NCBI GenBank assembly: GCA_900545545.1
Contig: UQZO01000001.1
Coordinates: 62,001 to 126,000 of the forward strand
Reading direction: 5' to 3'
Length of the DNA: 64,000 bases
From: an uncultured Subdoligranulum sp.
GTDB taxonomy: Bacteria > Bacillota > Clostridia > Oscillospirales > Ruminococcaceae
Under the pieces are notes generated by a model that had not been told where the DNA came from, ran no database searches, and worked only from the letters and a program-made list of their open reading frames with translations. The position numbers and the translations under genes were made by a program. This document shows positions 16,544-23,932 of the stretch, one piece after another. The number at the start of each line of letters is the position of its first letter. The stretch's first letter is position 1.

Positions 16544-16579
16544 ACAGCCGCTCCGGCTTTGCCCGGGGCGGCTGTTTTT
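16544..16579 (+). terminator. Terminator of the ftsZ unit
   Basis: A 13-bp stem (16544-16556 with 16563-16575, one wobble) around six bases, followed by TTTTT. Confidence 0.8.
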
Positions 16580-16663
16580 GTGGAAAAAACAGAAGTTGTG
16601 TAAGAAATATCCGGCGCAGGTTGTTTATCCAGGTGAAAGGACAAAAACAAAGGAGGAGATGGC

Positions 16664-17218
16664 ATGAAAAACACCGGCACGCCCTGTCTGGCTCAGGCGA
16701 TTCTGACCGACCCGGAAACCGGCCTGCGCTGGGCCATGCGGGACTACGCGGCTATGGTGCGGGGCGTTCTGCGGCGGATTTTGCCCGGTCGGGAGCATGA
16801 TGTAGAGGAATGTATGGCGGATGTGTTTGTGGCGCTGTGGCGCAATGCCCGGAAATTGCAGGAGCAGGAAATCCCGGTGCGGGCCTGGCTGATGGTCACA
16901 GCCCGCAATACTGGCATCAACCGATACCGGGTGCTGCATCGCCGGGAGGAAATCCCCCTGACGGAGGAGTTGATCCAGACCCTGGCGGAGCTGCCTGCCG
17001 ACCCGGAAAGCGATGCCGCCGAACTGGTGGGGGCCCTGGTGGCCGCAATGGACCCGCCCGACCGTGACATCTTTCTGCGCAAATACTATCTGCTGCAATC
17101 CAGCCGTGAGATAGCAGCGGCACTTGGCTTAAGTGTAGCCAATGTGAACACCCGCTTATCCCGTGGCCGGGACCGGCTGCGCCGACAACTGTGTGAAGGA
17201 GGAATCACCCATGCGTGA
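16664..17218 (+). CDS. ECF-type RNA polymerase sigma factor
   Basis: A 184-residue sigma-70 family protein with only regions 2 and 4. Region 2 is EHDVEECMADVFVALWRNA (about 45-63) followed by RAWLMVTARNTGINRYR; region 4 is REIAAALGLSVANVNTRLSRGRDRLR near the C-terminus. CAAAGGAGGAG precedes the ATG. It overlaps the downstream DUF4179 gene by eight bases, the usual arrangement of a sigma factor with its membrane partner. A TGTAAG at about 16599 could be part of an autoregulated -35 element, but this is a guess. Confidence 0.9.
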   Translation: MKNTGTPCLAQAILTDPETGLRWAMRDYAAMVRGVLRRILPGREHDVEECMADVFVALWRNARKLQEQEIPVRAWLMVTARNTGINRYRVLHRREEIPLTEELIQTLAELPADPESDAAELVGALVAAMDPPDRDIFLRKYYLLQSSREIAAALGLSVANVNTRLSRGRDRLRRQLCEGGITHA

Positions 17219-18377
17219 AGATCGTGATCTGATGAATTGCCTGAACGGCCTGCCGACCGATGACGAACCGCTGACTGACGCCGAGATGGACAGCCTGACC
17301 CGGACGGTGCTGCAGCGCACGCGGCGGCAAACCCTCCGCAAGGTGCGCGGCCGTAAACGCCACTGGCCGGTATGGGGCAGAGTACTGGTGAGCGGGGCAG
17401 CCTGTGCGATGATGCTGGTGGGGCTTAACGGAATCAATCCCGCGCTGGCGGAAGGCCTGCCGCTGCTGGGGGATGTCTTTGCTTACATCAACGCACTGCC
17501 CAAAGGCTACCTGCAAAGTGAACAACTCAGCGATTATGCCCAGTCCGTCCATGTAGCGGAAAACTCTGCGCCAGCCGGTGCACAGCAGGATACCCTGCCC
17601 AAAACTACAATGCAGATGGCCGCCCCGCAGGAAGACCCCTACACTATGACGCTCAGCCAGGTTTACTGCGATGAATTGTACCTGCGGGTAGGGCTGATTT
17701 TTACCGCGCAGGATGACAGTCTGGGGCAATTTGATGGCGTGACCATCGACCCGCCGCTGCTGTGGGAAGATACCTCCGATGCGGAAGCCAACACGCTGTA
17801 TGGCGGTGTGACTCTCAACGGGGAATCTGTCGGCGGCGATCTGGTGCCCTATTTCCGTAAACAGGACGACCATACTTTTGTGTGCGAGATGGACTATAAT
17901 CTCCAGAACTATACCGGCGACAAGCAGGATATGCAGGCGTCCCTGACTTTCACCAACCTGGTGGGGGTGACCGAAGGCAGCGAGGAAAAAGTGCCGCTGG
18001 ACGGGAGCTATTCTCTGAACTTTACCGTCTCGGCGGACGGAACCCTTACCCGGGAAGGTCAGATGAAGGGCGGCGAACAGAACGGCATCCGGCCGGTAAG
18101 CCTGACCGCGACGCCGGGCGAAACCCGCCTGCAATATGCCGCGGCCTCTTTGCCGGAGGAAGTAAACCCCTATCCGCAGATCTTGTTGGAAGATGGAACC
18201 GCTCTGGAATGGGTGAGGGGCACCCCTGACGAGAACGAAGAAAACGGGGAAACGGTCTGGACCTATACCTTTGATGCAGTGCCGGAAGGCACGACCCAAT
18301 TGCAGGTGCGCGTAGTGGACAAGAACAGCGAGGAACTGACAGTTCTGGCCGAATGGACCGTCTCCCTGCCTCAATAA
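17211..18377 (+). CDS. Membrane anti-sigma-like protein with DUF4179 domain
   Basis: A 388-residue protein: an N-terminal cytosolic segment (1-60) beginning MREDRDLMNCLNGLP, one membrane helix (about 62-80, VLVSGAACAMMLVGLNG) and an extracellular domain with the DUF4179 pattern (NPALAEGLPLLGDVFAYIN, then TLSQVYCDELYLRVGLIFTA). It most likely holds the preceding sigma factor at the membrane until a signal is sensed outside. The start at 17211 follows GAAGGAGG; an in-frame GTG-type start further upstream would lie deep in the sigma gene. A bidirectional terminator follows. Confidence 0.8.
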   Translation: MREDRDLMNCLNGLPTDDEPLTDAEMDSLTRTVLQRTRRQTLRKVRGRKRHWPVWGRVLVSGAACAMMLVGLNGINPALAEGLPLLGDVFAYINALPKGYLQSEQLSDYAQSVHVAENSAPAGAQQDTLPKTTMQMAAPQEDPYTMTLSQVYCDELYLRVGLIFTAQDDSLGQFDGVTIDPPLLWEDTSDAEANTLYGGVTLNGESVGGDLVPYFRKQDDHTFVCEMDYNLQNYTGDKQDMQASLTFTNLVGVTEGSEEKVPLDGSYSLNFTVSADGTLTREGQMKGGEQNGIRPVSLTATPGETRLQYAAASLPEEVNPYPQILLEDGTALEWVRGTPDENEENGETVWTYTFDAVPEGTTQLQVRVVDKNSEELTVLAEWTVSLPQ

Positions 18378-18382
18378 AAAGA

Positions 18383-18416
18383 AAAATATCCCGCCGGATT
18401 TCCGGCGGGATATTTT
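18383..18416. terminator. Bidirectional terminator between convergent units
   Basis: A perfect 15-bp stem, 18383-18397 with 18402-18416, four-base loop, with AAAA on one side and TTTT on the other. Confidence 0.85.
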
Positions 18417-18425
18417 CGTAAAAGG

Positions 18426-19028
18426 TCATTTGCTTTTGGGGTGTCCGTTTTCCACGCTGCTGGTGCCCTGCTCCATCAGATAGGTGGCCGTCAGGTCGGC
18501 AATGTGTAGCTTCACGGCCAGCGGGTAGCTGTTGTACGCATCACTGACGGCAAAACTTCCGCCGCGCACCGCATCGTCAAAACCACCCATATGCCAGCGG
18601 ATCGCCACAGCCTCAGCGGTTTTCAGGCGCATGAAATGCTCGATCAGGTAGACGCTCTTTTCGCCGTGGCCGTAGGGCAGCTGATCGGCTACCTGGTAGT
18701 AGGGAACTTTCTCCCATTGGCCGGTGGCCTCGTTTTTTACATTGCGGGTGCTGACCTTGTAAAAGTTTGCCTTGCACAGGTCGTGCAGCAATGCGCAGAT
18801 CGCGTAGCTTTCGGCGTTCTCGCCCTCGGTGAAGAAGTGCTGCATCATCGCGTTGTAGACGTTGATGCTGTGCATCACAAGCCCGCATTCGCAGGCGCCG
18901 TGAAACCGGGTGGAGGCAGGTGCGGTGAAAAAATCCGTCGTTTCCAGCCAGTTCAGCAGCCGGTCGGCACCGGGGCGGGTGATGTTCTGGTTGTAGATCT
19001 CCACAAATTGGGCGTGGTAGTCTTCCAT
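18426..19028 (-). CDS. HD-domain phosphohydrolase-like protein
   Basis: A 200-residue protein with the HD superfamily metal-site pattern: His in GLVMHSINVYNAM (about 51), the His-Asp doublet in ALLHDLCKANFY (about 82-83) and GHGEKSVYLIEHFM later. Such proteins hydrolyse phosphoester bonds in nucleotides or RNA ends; the substrate is unknown. Its ribosome binding site GAGG overlaps the stop of the upstream ydbC-like gene, seven bases away, so the two form an operon and the single-stranded-DNA-binding partner hints at nucleic-acid metabolism. Confidence 0.8.
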   Translation of the reverse strand: MEDYHAQFVEIYNQNITRPGADRLLNWLETTDFFTAPASTRFHGACECGLVMHSINVYNAMMQHFFTEGENAESYAICALLHDLCKANFYKVSTRNVKNEATGQWEKVPYYQVADQLPYGHGEKSVYLIEHFMRLKTAEAVAIRWHMGGFDDAVRGGSFAVSDAYNSYPLAVKLHIADLTATYLMEQGTSSVENGHPKSK

Positions 19029-19035
19029 ACGGACC

Positions 19036-19257
19036 TCACAGTTCCATATCGTTGAGGATGTCGCGCAGTGCCTTCAGCTCTTCGGCGGTCAGGCTGATGC
19101 CTTTGGCCATGCGGCTGCCGTCCGGAGACCAGTCACGGATATCATATTTCGGGGCGTTGCCGTTCCAGCTGATCATATTCAGCTGGCGTTCCCAGCCGCG
19201 TGCATTCGTCGAGAGCACAGCGATGCGCTCGGTAATTTCATAGGTAAATTCTGCCAT
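19036..19257 (-). CDS. YdbC/PC4-like single-stranded DNA-binding protein
   Basis: A 73-residue protein of the PC4/YdbC type (bacterial homologues of the transcription cofactor p15). The motif FTYEITERIAVLSTNARGW, then LNMISWNGNAPKYDIRDWSP and GISLTAEELKALRDIL match the Lactococcus YdbC family, which dimerises to bind ssDNA. AAAGGAG lies about 9 bases upstream. It leads a two-gene unit with the HD protein and has its own promoter inside an inverted repeat. Confidence 0.85.
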   Translation of the reverse strand: MAEFTYEITERIAVLSTNARGWERQLNMISWNGNAPKYDIRDWSPDGSRMAKGISLTAEELKALRDILNDMEL

Positions 19258-19293
19258 ACTTCACAGGCTCCTTTCATATATATGTCTTGCAAC

Positions 19294-19322
19294 ATCATAG
19301 CCGATTCCTACCGAAAATGCAA
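19294..19322 (-). promoter_or_regulatory. Promoter of the ydbC-HD unit, spanned by an inverted repeat
   Basis: Minus-strand TTGCAT (19317-19322), 17 bases, TATGAT (19294-19299). The arms GTCTTGCA (19284-19291) and TGCAAGAC (19318-19325) form a perfect 8-bp repeat covering the -35 and the start-site region. Confidence 0.6.
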
Positions 19323-19344
19323 GACCAAACGGTGAGGAAAATCT

Positions 19345-20283
19345 TCAGTCGTCCACCCGCACGGCCAGCAAGGCAAAGCGGGTGTCGGTGGATGGGATGG
19401 TGGTGCCGCAGGTGGAAAGGGTCAGCAGCTGCTGGCCGTACTCCGGGGTAACACCGGTATCGTAAAGGGCCAGTTCCAGGATGGCGTCCACGCGTTTCTG
19501 CCACTCTGACGGGGTGTCGGCGTCGAAAAAGGTATAGTAGGGCAGGGCATCGTCGCCCAGCGTGGTATCCAGCGCGGCTACCACCTGCCAGGTGCCGGTC
19601 TCGTAGATCGTATCGAAGGTAAAGGTCGGATGTTCCTTATAAAAGTCTTCCTCCCGGTAGCGGGTCAGCTCCCCGAACATGGACCCGTCCGCCATATTGT
19701 GGCCGTAGATCAGCCAGTTGGCGGTGGGATTCTCGGCATCGATGGAGCAGCGTTCGTCCAGAAAGAGGGTGCCGCCGGTGGAATACAGCCCGTCAAACCC
19801 CCGGCGCAGATAGTATTCGTTGTCTCCGGGCGTCTGCACCACCGGCAGATCGATGTCGGTACCGTCGATGCGCAGCCATCCGATCATATCAGGGTTTTGG
19901 CGGTAGAGGGCGCGGTACAGGGGCAAAACCTGGGCAGTGTCTGCCGGGGCAGGGGAGGCGGCACTTTCCGGCGTGCGGCGGGCATCGGTATCGGTGTGCC
20001 CTGTCTGTGCCAGGGCGTCCCGGGTGGCCGCAATGGGGGTTACCGTGATCCGGCCGCTCTCCTCGGTAGCGATGGTCTGGGCAGAAGGGGACGCCGGCGG
20101 GGCAGGCTGGCCGCCGCGAAAGACAGTCTGGCGGATCAGCAGAGCCGCTGCCACCAGCAGGGCGGCGCTGCCTGCCAGCCGCAGCCAGCGCACGTGACGC
20201 CGCTGTTTGGCGCGCAGGTTGGTGCGTGCGGCAAAGGGATAGTAGGCGGTATCTCCCCGCAGGCGGCGATAGCGCTTGGCCAT
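19345..20283 (-). CDS. srtB: Class B sortase
   Basis: A 312-residue transpeptidase with an Arg-rich cytosolic start, one membrane helix (36-50), a Pro/Ala/Thr linker (56-115) and the sortase barrel. Catalytic residues are His195 (IYGHNM), Cys292 (LLTLSTCG) and Arg302 (DTRFALLAVR). The long insert typical of class B enzymes lies between the His and Cys motifs. It would link surface proteins to cell-wall peptidoglycan. The start at 20283 follows AAAGGAG; an ATG-less upstream extension was rejected. The gene upstream encodes a likely substrate, separated by a terminator hairpin. Confidence 0.9.
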   Translation of the reverse strand: MAKRYRRLRGDTAYYPFAARTNLRAKQRRHVRWLRLAGSAALLVAAALLIRQTVFRGGQPAPPASPSAQTIATEESGRITVTPIAATRDALAQTGHTDTDARRTPESAASPAPADTAQVLPLYRALYRQNPDMIGWLRIDGTDIDLPVVQTPGDNEYYLRRGFDGLYSTGGTLFLDERCSIDAENPTANWLIYGHNMADGSMFGELTRYREEDFYKEHPTFTFDTIYETGTWQVVAALDTTLGDDALPYYTFFDADTPSEWQKRVDAILELALYDTGVTPEYGQQLLTLSTCGTTIPSTDTRFALLAVRVDD

Positions 20284-20319
20284 GGGCAACGACTCCTTTC
20301 TGCAAGTTTTGCGGGAAAT

Positions 20320-20341
20320 AAAAAAACGCCCCGGAGGGCGT
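20320..20341 (-). terminator. Terminator between the sortase substrate and srtB
   Basis: On the minus strand ACGCCC (20336-20341), TCCG loop, GGGCGT (20326-20331), then six or more U. It lies between the lipoprotein stop (20348) and the srtB start, so it should set srtB expression below that of the substrate. Confidence 0.7.
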
Positions 20342-20347
20342 CGCAAT

Positions 20348-20689
20348 TCAGATTTTACGAAGCATTAAAAGACCGGCAGAACAAATCAGGATCAGACCAA
20401 CGATGCCCGCCAGATACAAAACCGGGAAATCGCCGGTATCCGGCGTGTCTGCGGTAACGGGATTGGCTGTGGAAGAAGGCGTCTGGCTGCTCTGTGCCGT
20501 GACCACATCTACTTTTGCGGCCGTTTCATTCACCTTGACGGTGGAATCGCTCTGCTGTGCTGTCCGGGAAGTGGAACTGGTGGGGGTGGCGGTGGCCTGT
20601 GCTGCCGAACGATTGCCGTTCAATACGCCGCAGGCGGCCAGCAATGCGACCAGTGCGATAAAAAAGGCCGCACACAAAAAGCGTTTCAA
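20348..20689 (-). CDS. Tiny lipoprotein with C-terminal sortase signal
   Basis: A 113-residue protein. Residues 1-19 are a lipoprotein signal with lipobox LAAC (Cys20); 27-80 are Ser/Thr/Ala-rich; TPDTGD (82-87) is followed by a hydrophobic helix (88-109) and the charged end RKI. This is an LPXTG-like sorting signal of the P-x-TG class used by some class B sortases, next to srtB. The start is a TTG with AAGGAGG ten bases upstream; no ATG fits. After processing only about 65 residues would remain, bound to lipid at one end and wall at the other. Function unknown. Confidence 0.75.
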   Translation of the reverse strand: MKRFLCAAFFIALVALLAACGVLNGNRSAAQATATPTSSTSRTAQQSDSTVKVNETAAKVDVVTAQSSQTPSSTANPVTADTPDTGDFPVLYLAGIVGLILICSAGLLMLRKI

Positions 20690-20771
20690 TGCGAAAACGC
20701 CTCCTTAATTTATTCTTCAAAGACCCATATTACAAGATGGTCTACACACCATCGTTATTTACACTGCGTAT

Positions 20772-20800
20772 ATTGTATCATATGATGTCGGCTGCGTCAA
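20772..20800 (-). promoter_or_regulatory. Promoter of the lipoprotein-sortase unit
   Basis: Minus-strand TTGACG (20795-20800), 17 bases, TACAAT (20772-20777). Confidence 0.65.
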
Positions 20801-20876
20801 GCGTTCGTAAACAAATGGTAACAAAGCGGAAACAAATACCAGGGCCCGGCAGCGGGGCGGGCACGGTATTTTCCCC

Positions 20877-20905
20877 TTGCGCTGGAACGGTAAATGCGGT
20901 ATAAT
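20877..20905 (+). promoter_or_regulatory. Promoter of the rfb operon
   Basis: TTGCGC (20877-20882), 17 bases, TATAAT (20900-20905), with a leader of about 80 bases. Confidence 0.65.
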
Positions 20906-20993
20906 AACTTCAATATTGTGTGAGATTATGCCCCAAAGGGGACACCCGTGGGATGGGCGGCGCGCACTGTGAAATTCAGCATAAGGAGTTGTA

Positions 20994-21881
20994 ATGATGA
21001 AAGGTATTATCCTTGCCGGTGGTGCCGGCACAAGACTTTACCCGCTGACGATGGTCACCTCCAAACAGCTGCTGCCTGTGTATGATAAGCCGATGATCTA
21101 CTATCCGCTGTCTACGTTGATGCTGGCGGGCATCCAGGACATTCTGATCATCTCCACCCCCACCGATACGCCGCGTTTTGAGGCTTTGCTCGGTGACGGC
21201 AGCCAGTACGGCCTGCATCTGCAGTACAAGGTCCAGCCCAGCCCGGACGGCCTGGCACAGGCCTTCCTGCTGGGAGAGGAATTCATCGACGGCGATTGCT
21301 GCGCGATGGTTCTGGGCGATAATATTTTTTACGGCGCAGGTTTCTCCAAGCGCCTGAAGGCCGCTGCCGCCAATGCCGAGGCTGGCCGCAGCACGGTGTT
21401 CGGCTACTATGTCAATGACCCCGAGCGTTTCGGCGTCGTTTCCTTTGACAAGGAAGGCCATGCAACCTCCATTGAGGAAAAGCCCGAACATCCCAAGAGT
21501 AACTACGCGGTCACCGGCCTGTACTTCTACAATAAAGATGTTGTGGAGATGGCCAAGCAGGTGAAACCCAGCGCCCGCGGCGAACTGGAAATCACCACCC
21601 TGAATGCGATGTACCTGGCCGAGGGCAAGCTGGATGTTCAGCTGCTCGGCCGCGGATATGCCTGGCTGGATACCGGCACGATGGACTCCCTGGTGGAGGC
21701 AGCAACCTTCGTGCAGACGGTGGAGCAGCGCCAGGGCATCAAGATCTCGGCACCGGAGGAGATCGCCTACAAGTACGGCTGGATCAGCAAGGAAAAACTG
21801 CTGGAAAGCGCCGCACGGTACGGCAAATCTCCTTACGGCAAGCATCTGAAGAATGTTGCCGATGATAAGCTGCTGTACTGA
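20994..21881 (+). CDS. rfbA: Glucose-1-phosphate thymidylyltransferase
   Basis: A 295-residue nucleotidyltransferase joining dTTP and glucose-1-phosphate, first step of dTDP-L-rhamnose synthesis. The nucleotide-binding loop GIILAGGAGTRLYPLT (residues 4-19), PVYDKPMIYYPLSTLM, LGDNIFYG and the sugar-site EEKPEHPKSNYAVTGLYFYN are all present. AAGGAG precedes tandem ATGs at 20994 and 20997. It leads the rfbA-rfbD-rfbB operon, 11 bases before rfbD. Confidence 0.96.
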   Translation: MMKGIILAGGAGTRLYPLTMVTSKQLLPVYDKPMIYYPLSTLMLAGIQDILIISTPTDTPRFEALLGDGSQYGLHLQYKVQPSPDGLAQAFLLGEEFIDGDCCAMVLGDNIFYGAGFSKRLKAAAANAEAGRSTVFGYYVNDPERFGVVSFDKEGHATSIEEKPEHPKSNYAVTGLYFYNKDVVEMAKQVKPSARGELEITTLNAMYLAEGKLDVQLLGRGYAWLDTGTMDSLVEAATFVQTVEQRQGIKISAPEEIAYKYGWISKEKLLESAARYGKSPYGKHLKNVADDKLLY

Positions 21882-21892
21882 GAGGAATTACG

Positions 21893-22795
21893 ATGAAAAT
21901 TTTGATTACCGGGTGCCGTGGTCAGCTCGGCACCGAACTGCAGCATCAGCTGGCAGAGGAAGGGGGCATTCTGGGCCCGCTGCCGGAGCGTCTGCGCAAA
22001 GCTACGGTCATCCCTGTGGATGTGGATGAACTCGACATCACCGACCGGGAAGCTACCATCAACTATATCCGCCGCCATCAGCCGGATACCGTCATCAACT
22101 GTGCGGCGTTCACCAACGTCAACGGGTGCGAAACTTCCCGCGATGCGGCGTTTTCCGTCAACGCCATCGGTCCGCGCAACCTGGCCCTCGCCTGTGACAA
22201 GGTCAATGCGCGCCTGATTCACATTTCCACCGACTATGTGTTCTCCGGCGCACCCACCGGCGGTGTTGCCCTGGATGAGTGCGCGGTGCCTGCACCGATT
22301 TCCGCCTACGGCCAGACCAAGCTGCTGGGCGAACAGTATGTGGAGCGCTTCTGCCGCCGCCACATCATTGTGCGCACGGCGTGGCTGTACAGCTACTACG
22401 GCAAAAACTTCGTCAAGACCATGGTGAACCTGGGCAAGACCCACGAGAAGATCACCGTTGTCAACGACCAGATGGGCAACCCCACCAACGCGGTGGACCT
22501 GGCCTATCATATCCTGAAACTGGCCGTCAGCCACGACTACGGCATCTACCACTGCACCGGCAACGGCATCTGCAGCTGGGCAGACTTTGCCGCAGCGATC
22601 ATGAAGGGCGCGGGGCTCTCCTGCAAAGTGATTCCCTGCACCAGCGCAGAGTATGCCGCCGCCCACCCAGAGAGCGCCAACCGTCCCGAGTGGAGCGCGC
22701 TGGACAACCGCATGCTGCGCTGCACCGTCGGCGACGAAATGCGCGACTGGCAGGATGCCCTCAAGGACTTTTTTGCAAACTGGAACGGAGAATGA
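21893..22795 (+). CDS. rfbD: dTDP-4-dehydrorhamnose reductase
   Basis: A 300-residue short-chain-dehydrogenase-fold enzyme making the last reduction to dTDP-L-rhamnose. The nucleotide-binding start ILITGCRGQLGTEL, STDYVFSG and the catalytic Tyr-x3-Lys in ISAYGQTKLLGE (about residue 142) are visible, and DQMGNPTNAVDLA is the typical sugar-binding segment. AGAGGAAT precedes the ATG. It comes before rfbB, a common order in Clostridia. The epimerase gene rfbC is not in this cluster. Confidence 0.95.
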   Translation: MKILITGCRGQLGTELQHQLAEEGGILGPLPERLRKATVIPVDVDELDITDREATINYIRRHQPDTVINCAAFTNVNGCETSRDAAFSVNAIGPRNLALACDKVNARLIHISTDYVFSGAPTGGVALDECAVPAPISAYGQTKLLGEQYVERFCRRHIIVRTAWLYSYYGKNFVKTMVNLGKTHEKITVVNDQMGNPTNAVDLAYHILKLAVSHDYGIYHCTGNGICSWADFAAAIMKGAGLSCKVIPCTSAEYAAAHPESANRPEWSALDNRMLRCTVGDEMRDWQDALKDFFANWNGE

Positions 22796-22802
22796 TCACG
22801 TT

Positions 22803-23867
22803 ATGAAAACTTATCTCGTCACCGGCTGCGCCGGTTTTATCGGCTCCAACTTTGTCCACTACATGCTGGACAAGTACGAGGAGATCCGCCTCATCAACCT
22901 GGACAAGCTGACCTATGCCGGCAACCTGGAAAACCTGCAGGACATTGAAAACGATCCCCGCCACATCTTTGTGCAGGGCGATATCTGCGACAAGGCGCTG
23001 GTCACCGACCTGATTGCCAAATATGACCCCGACTACGTCATCAACTTTGCCGCCGAGAGCCATGTGGACCGCAGCATCAAGAACCCCGAAATCTTCGTGG
23101 AGAGCAACGTGCTGGGTACCGTCAATCTGCTGCAGTGCTGCAAGGATGCCTGGTACGACGCCGAGGCCAAGACCTGGAAGAAAGGCAAGAAGTACCTGCA
23201 GGTTTCCACCGATGAGGTCTACGGTGCCCTGGGCGCCGAGGGCTACTTCATGGAGACTACGCCGCTGTGCCCCCACAGCCCGTACTCTGCCAGCAAGGCC
23301 AGCGCCGATATGTTCGTCAAGGCATTCCACGACACCTACGGCATGCCCATGAACATCACCCGCTGCTCCAACAACTACGGCCCCTACCAGTTCCCCGAAA
23401 AGCTGATTCCGTTGCTCATCAACAACGCCAAGCAGCACAAGCAGCTGCCCGTGTACGGCGACGGTATGCAGATCCGCGACTGGCTGTATGTCATGGACCA
23501 CTGCAAGGCCATCGACATGGTGGCCAACGGCGGCAAGGACGGCGAGGTCTACAACGTGGGCGGCCACAACGAGCGCCCCAACATCTTCATCGTCAAGACC
23601 GTCATTGCCCAGCTGCATGACCGCCTGAAGGACGAGGGCATCAGCGAGGAACTCATCACCCATGTGGCCGACCGTCTGGGCCACGACCGCCGCTACGGCA
23701 TCGACCCCACCAAGATTAAGGAAGACCTCGGCTGGTACCCCGAGACGCCCTTTGAAAAGGGCATTGTGCTGACCATCGACTGGTATCTGGCCCACCCCGA
23801 GTGGATGAGCCACGTCACCAGCGGTGATTATCAGAAGTACTACGAGCAGATGTACAAGAATAAGTAA
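22803..23867 (+). CDS. rfbB: dTDP-glucose 4,6-dehydratase
   Basis: A 354-residue extended SDR enzyme. YLVTGCAGFIGSNFVHY gives the NAD-binding loop, AAESHVDRSI the family signature, STDEVYGALG and YSASKASADMFV (catalytic Tyr/Lys) follow, with CSNNYGPYQFPEKLIPL later. It converts dTDP-glucose to the 4-keto-6-deoxy sugar. The ATG at 22803 is seven bases after the rfbD stop; the ribosome site GGAG lies inside the rfbD end. Strong codon bias indicates high expression. Confidence 0.96.
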   Translation: MKTYLVTGCAGFIGSNFVHYMLDKYEEIRLINLDKLTYAGNLENLQDIENDPRHIFVQGDICDKALVTDLIAKYDPDYVINFAAESHVDRSIKNPEIFVESNVLGTVNLLQCCKDAWYDAEAKTWKKGKKYLQVSTDEVYGALGAEGYFMETTPLCPHSPYSASKASADMFVKAFHDTYGMPMNITRCSNNYGPYQFPEKLIPLLINNAKQHKQLPVYGDGMQIRDWLYVMDHCKAIDMVANGGKDGEVYNVGGHNERPNIFIVKTVIAQLHDRLKDEGISEELITHVADRLGHDRRYGIDPTKIKEDLGWYPETPFEKGIVLTIDWYLAHPEWMSHVTSGDYQKYYEQMYKNK

Positions 23868-23932
23868 TTTCTGCTTCGCAGATCTCTTTCGGGCTGCTGG
23901 CCCATACATCTTTAGGAGCTTCACAATCCACA

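Larger units (their letters stand above)
20690..20993. other. Divergent intergenic region between the sortase unit and rfbA
   Basis: About 300 bases without a gene. It holds two divergent sigma-A type promoters (listed separately), a 6-bp hairpin GATGGT/ACCATC at 20736-20753 in the leader of the lipoprotein gene, and a GC-rich unstructured leader before rfbA. No RNA gene was recognised. Confidence 0.6.
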
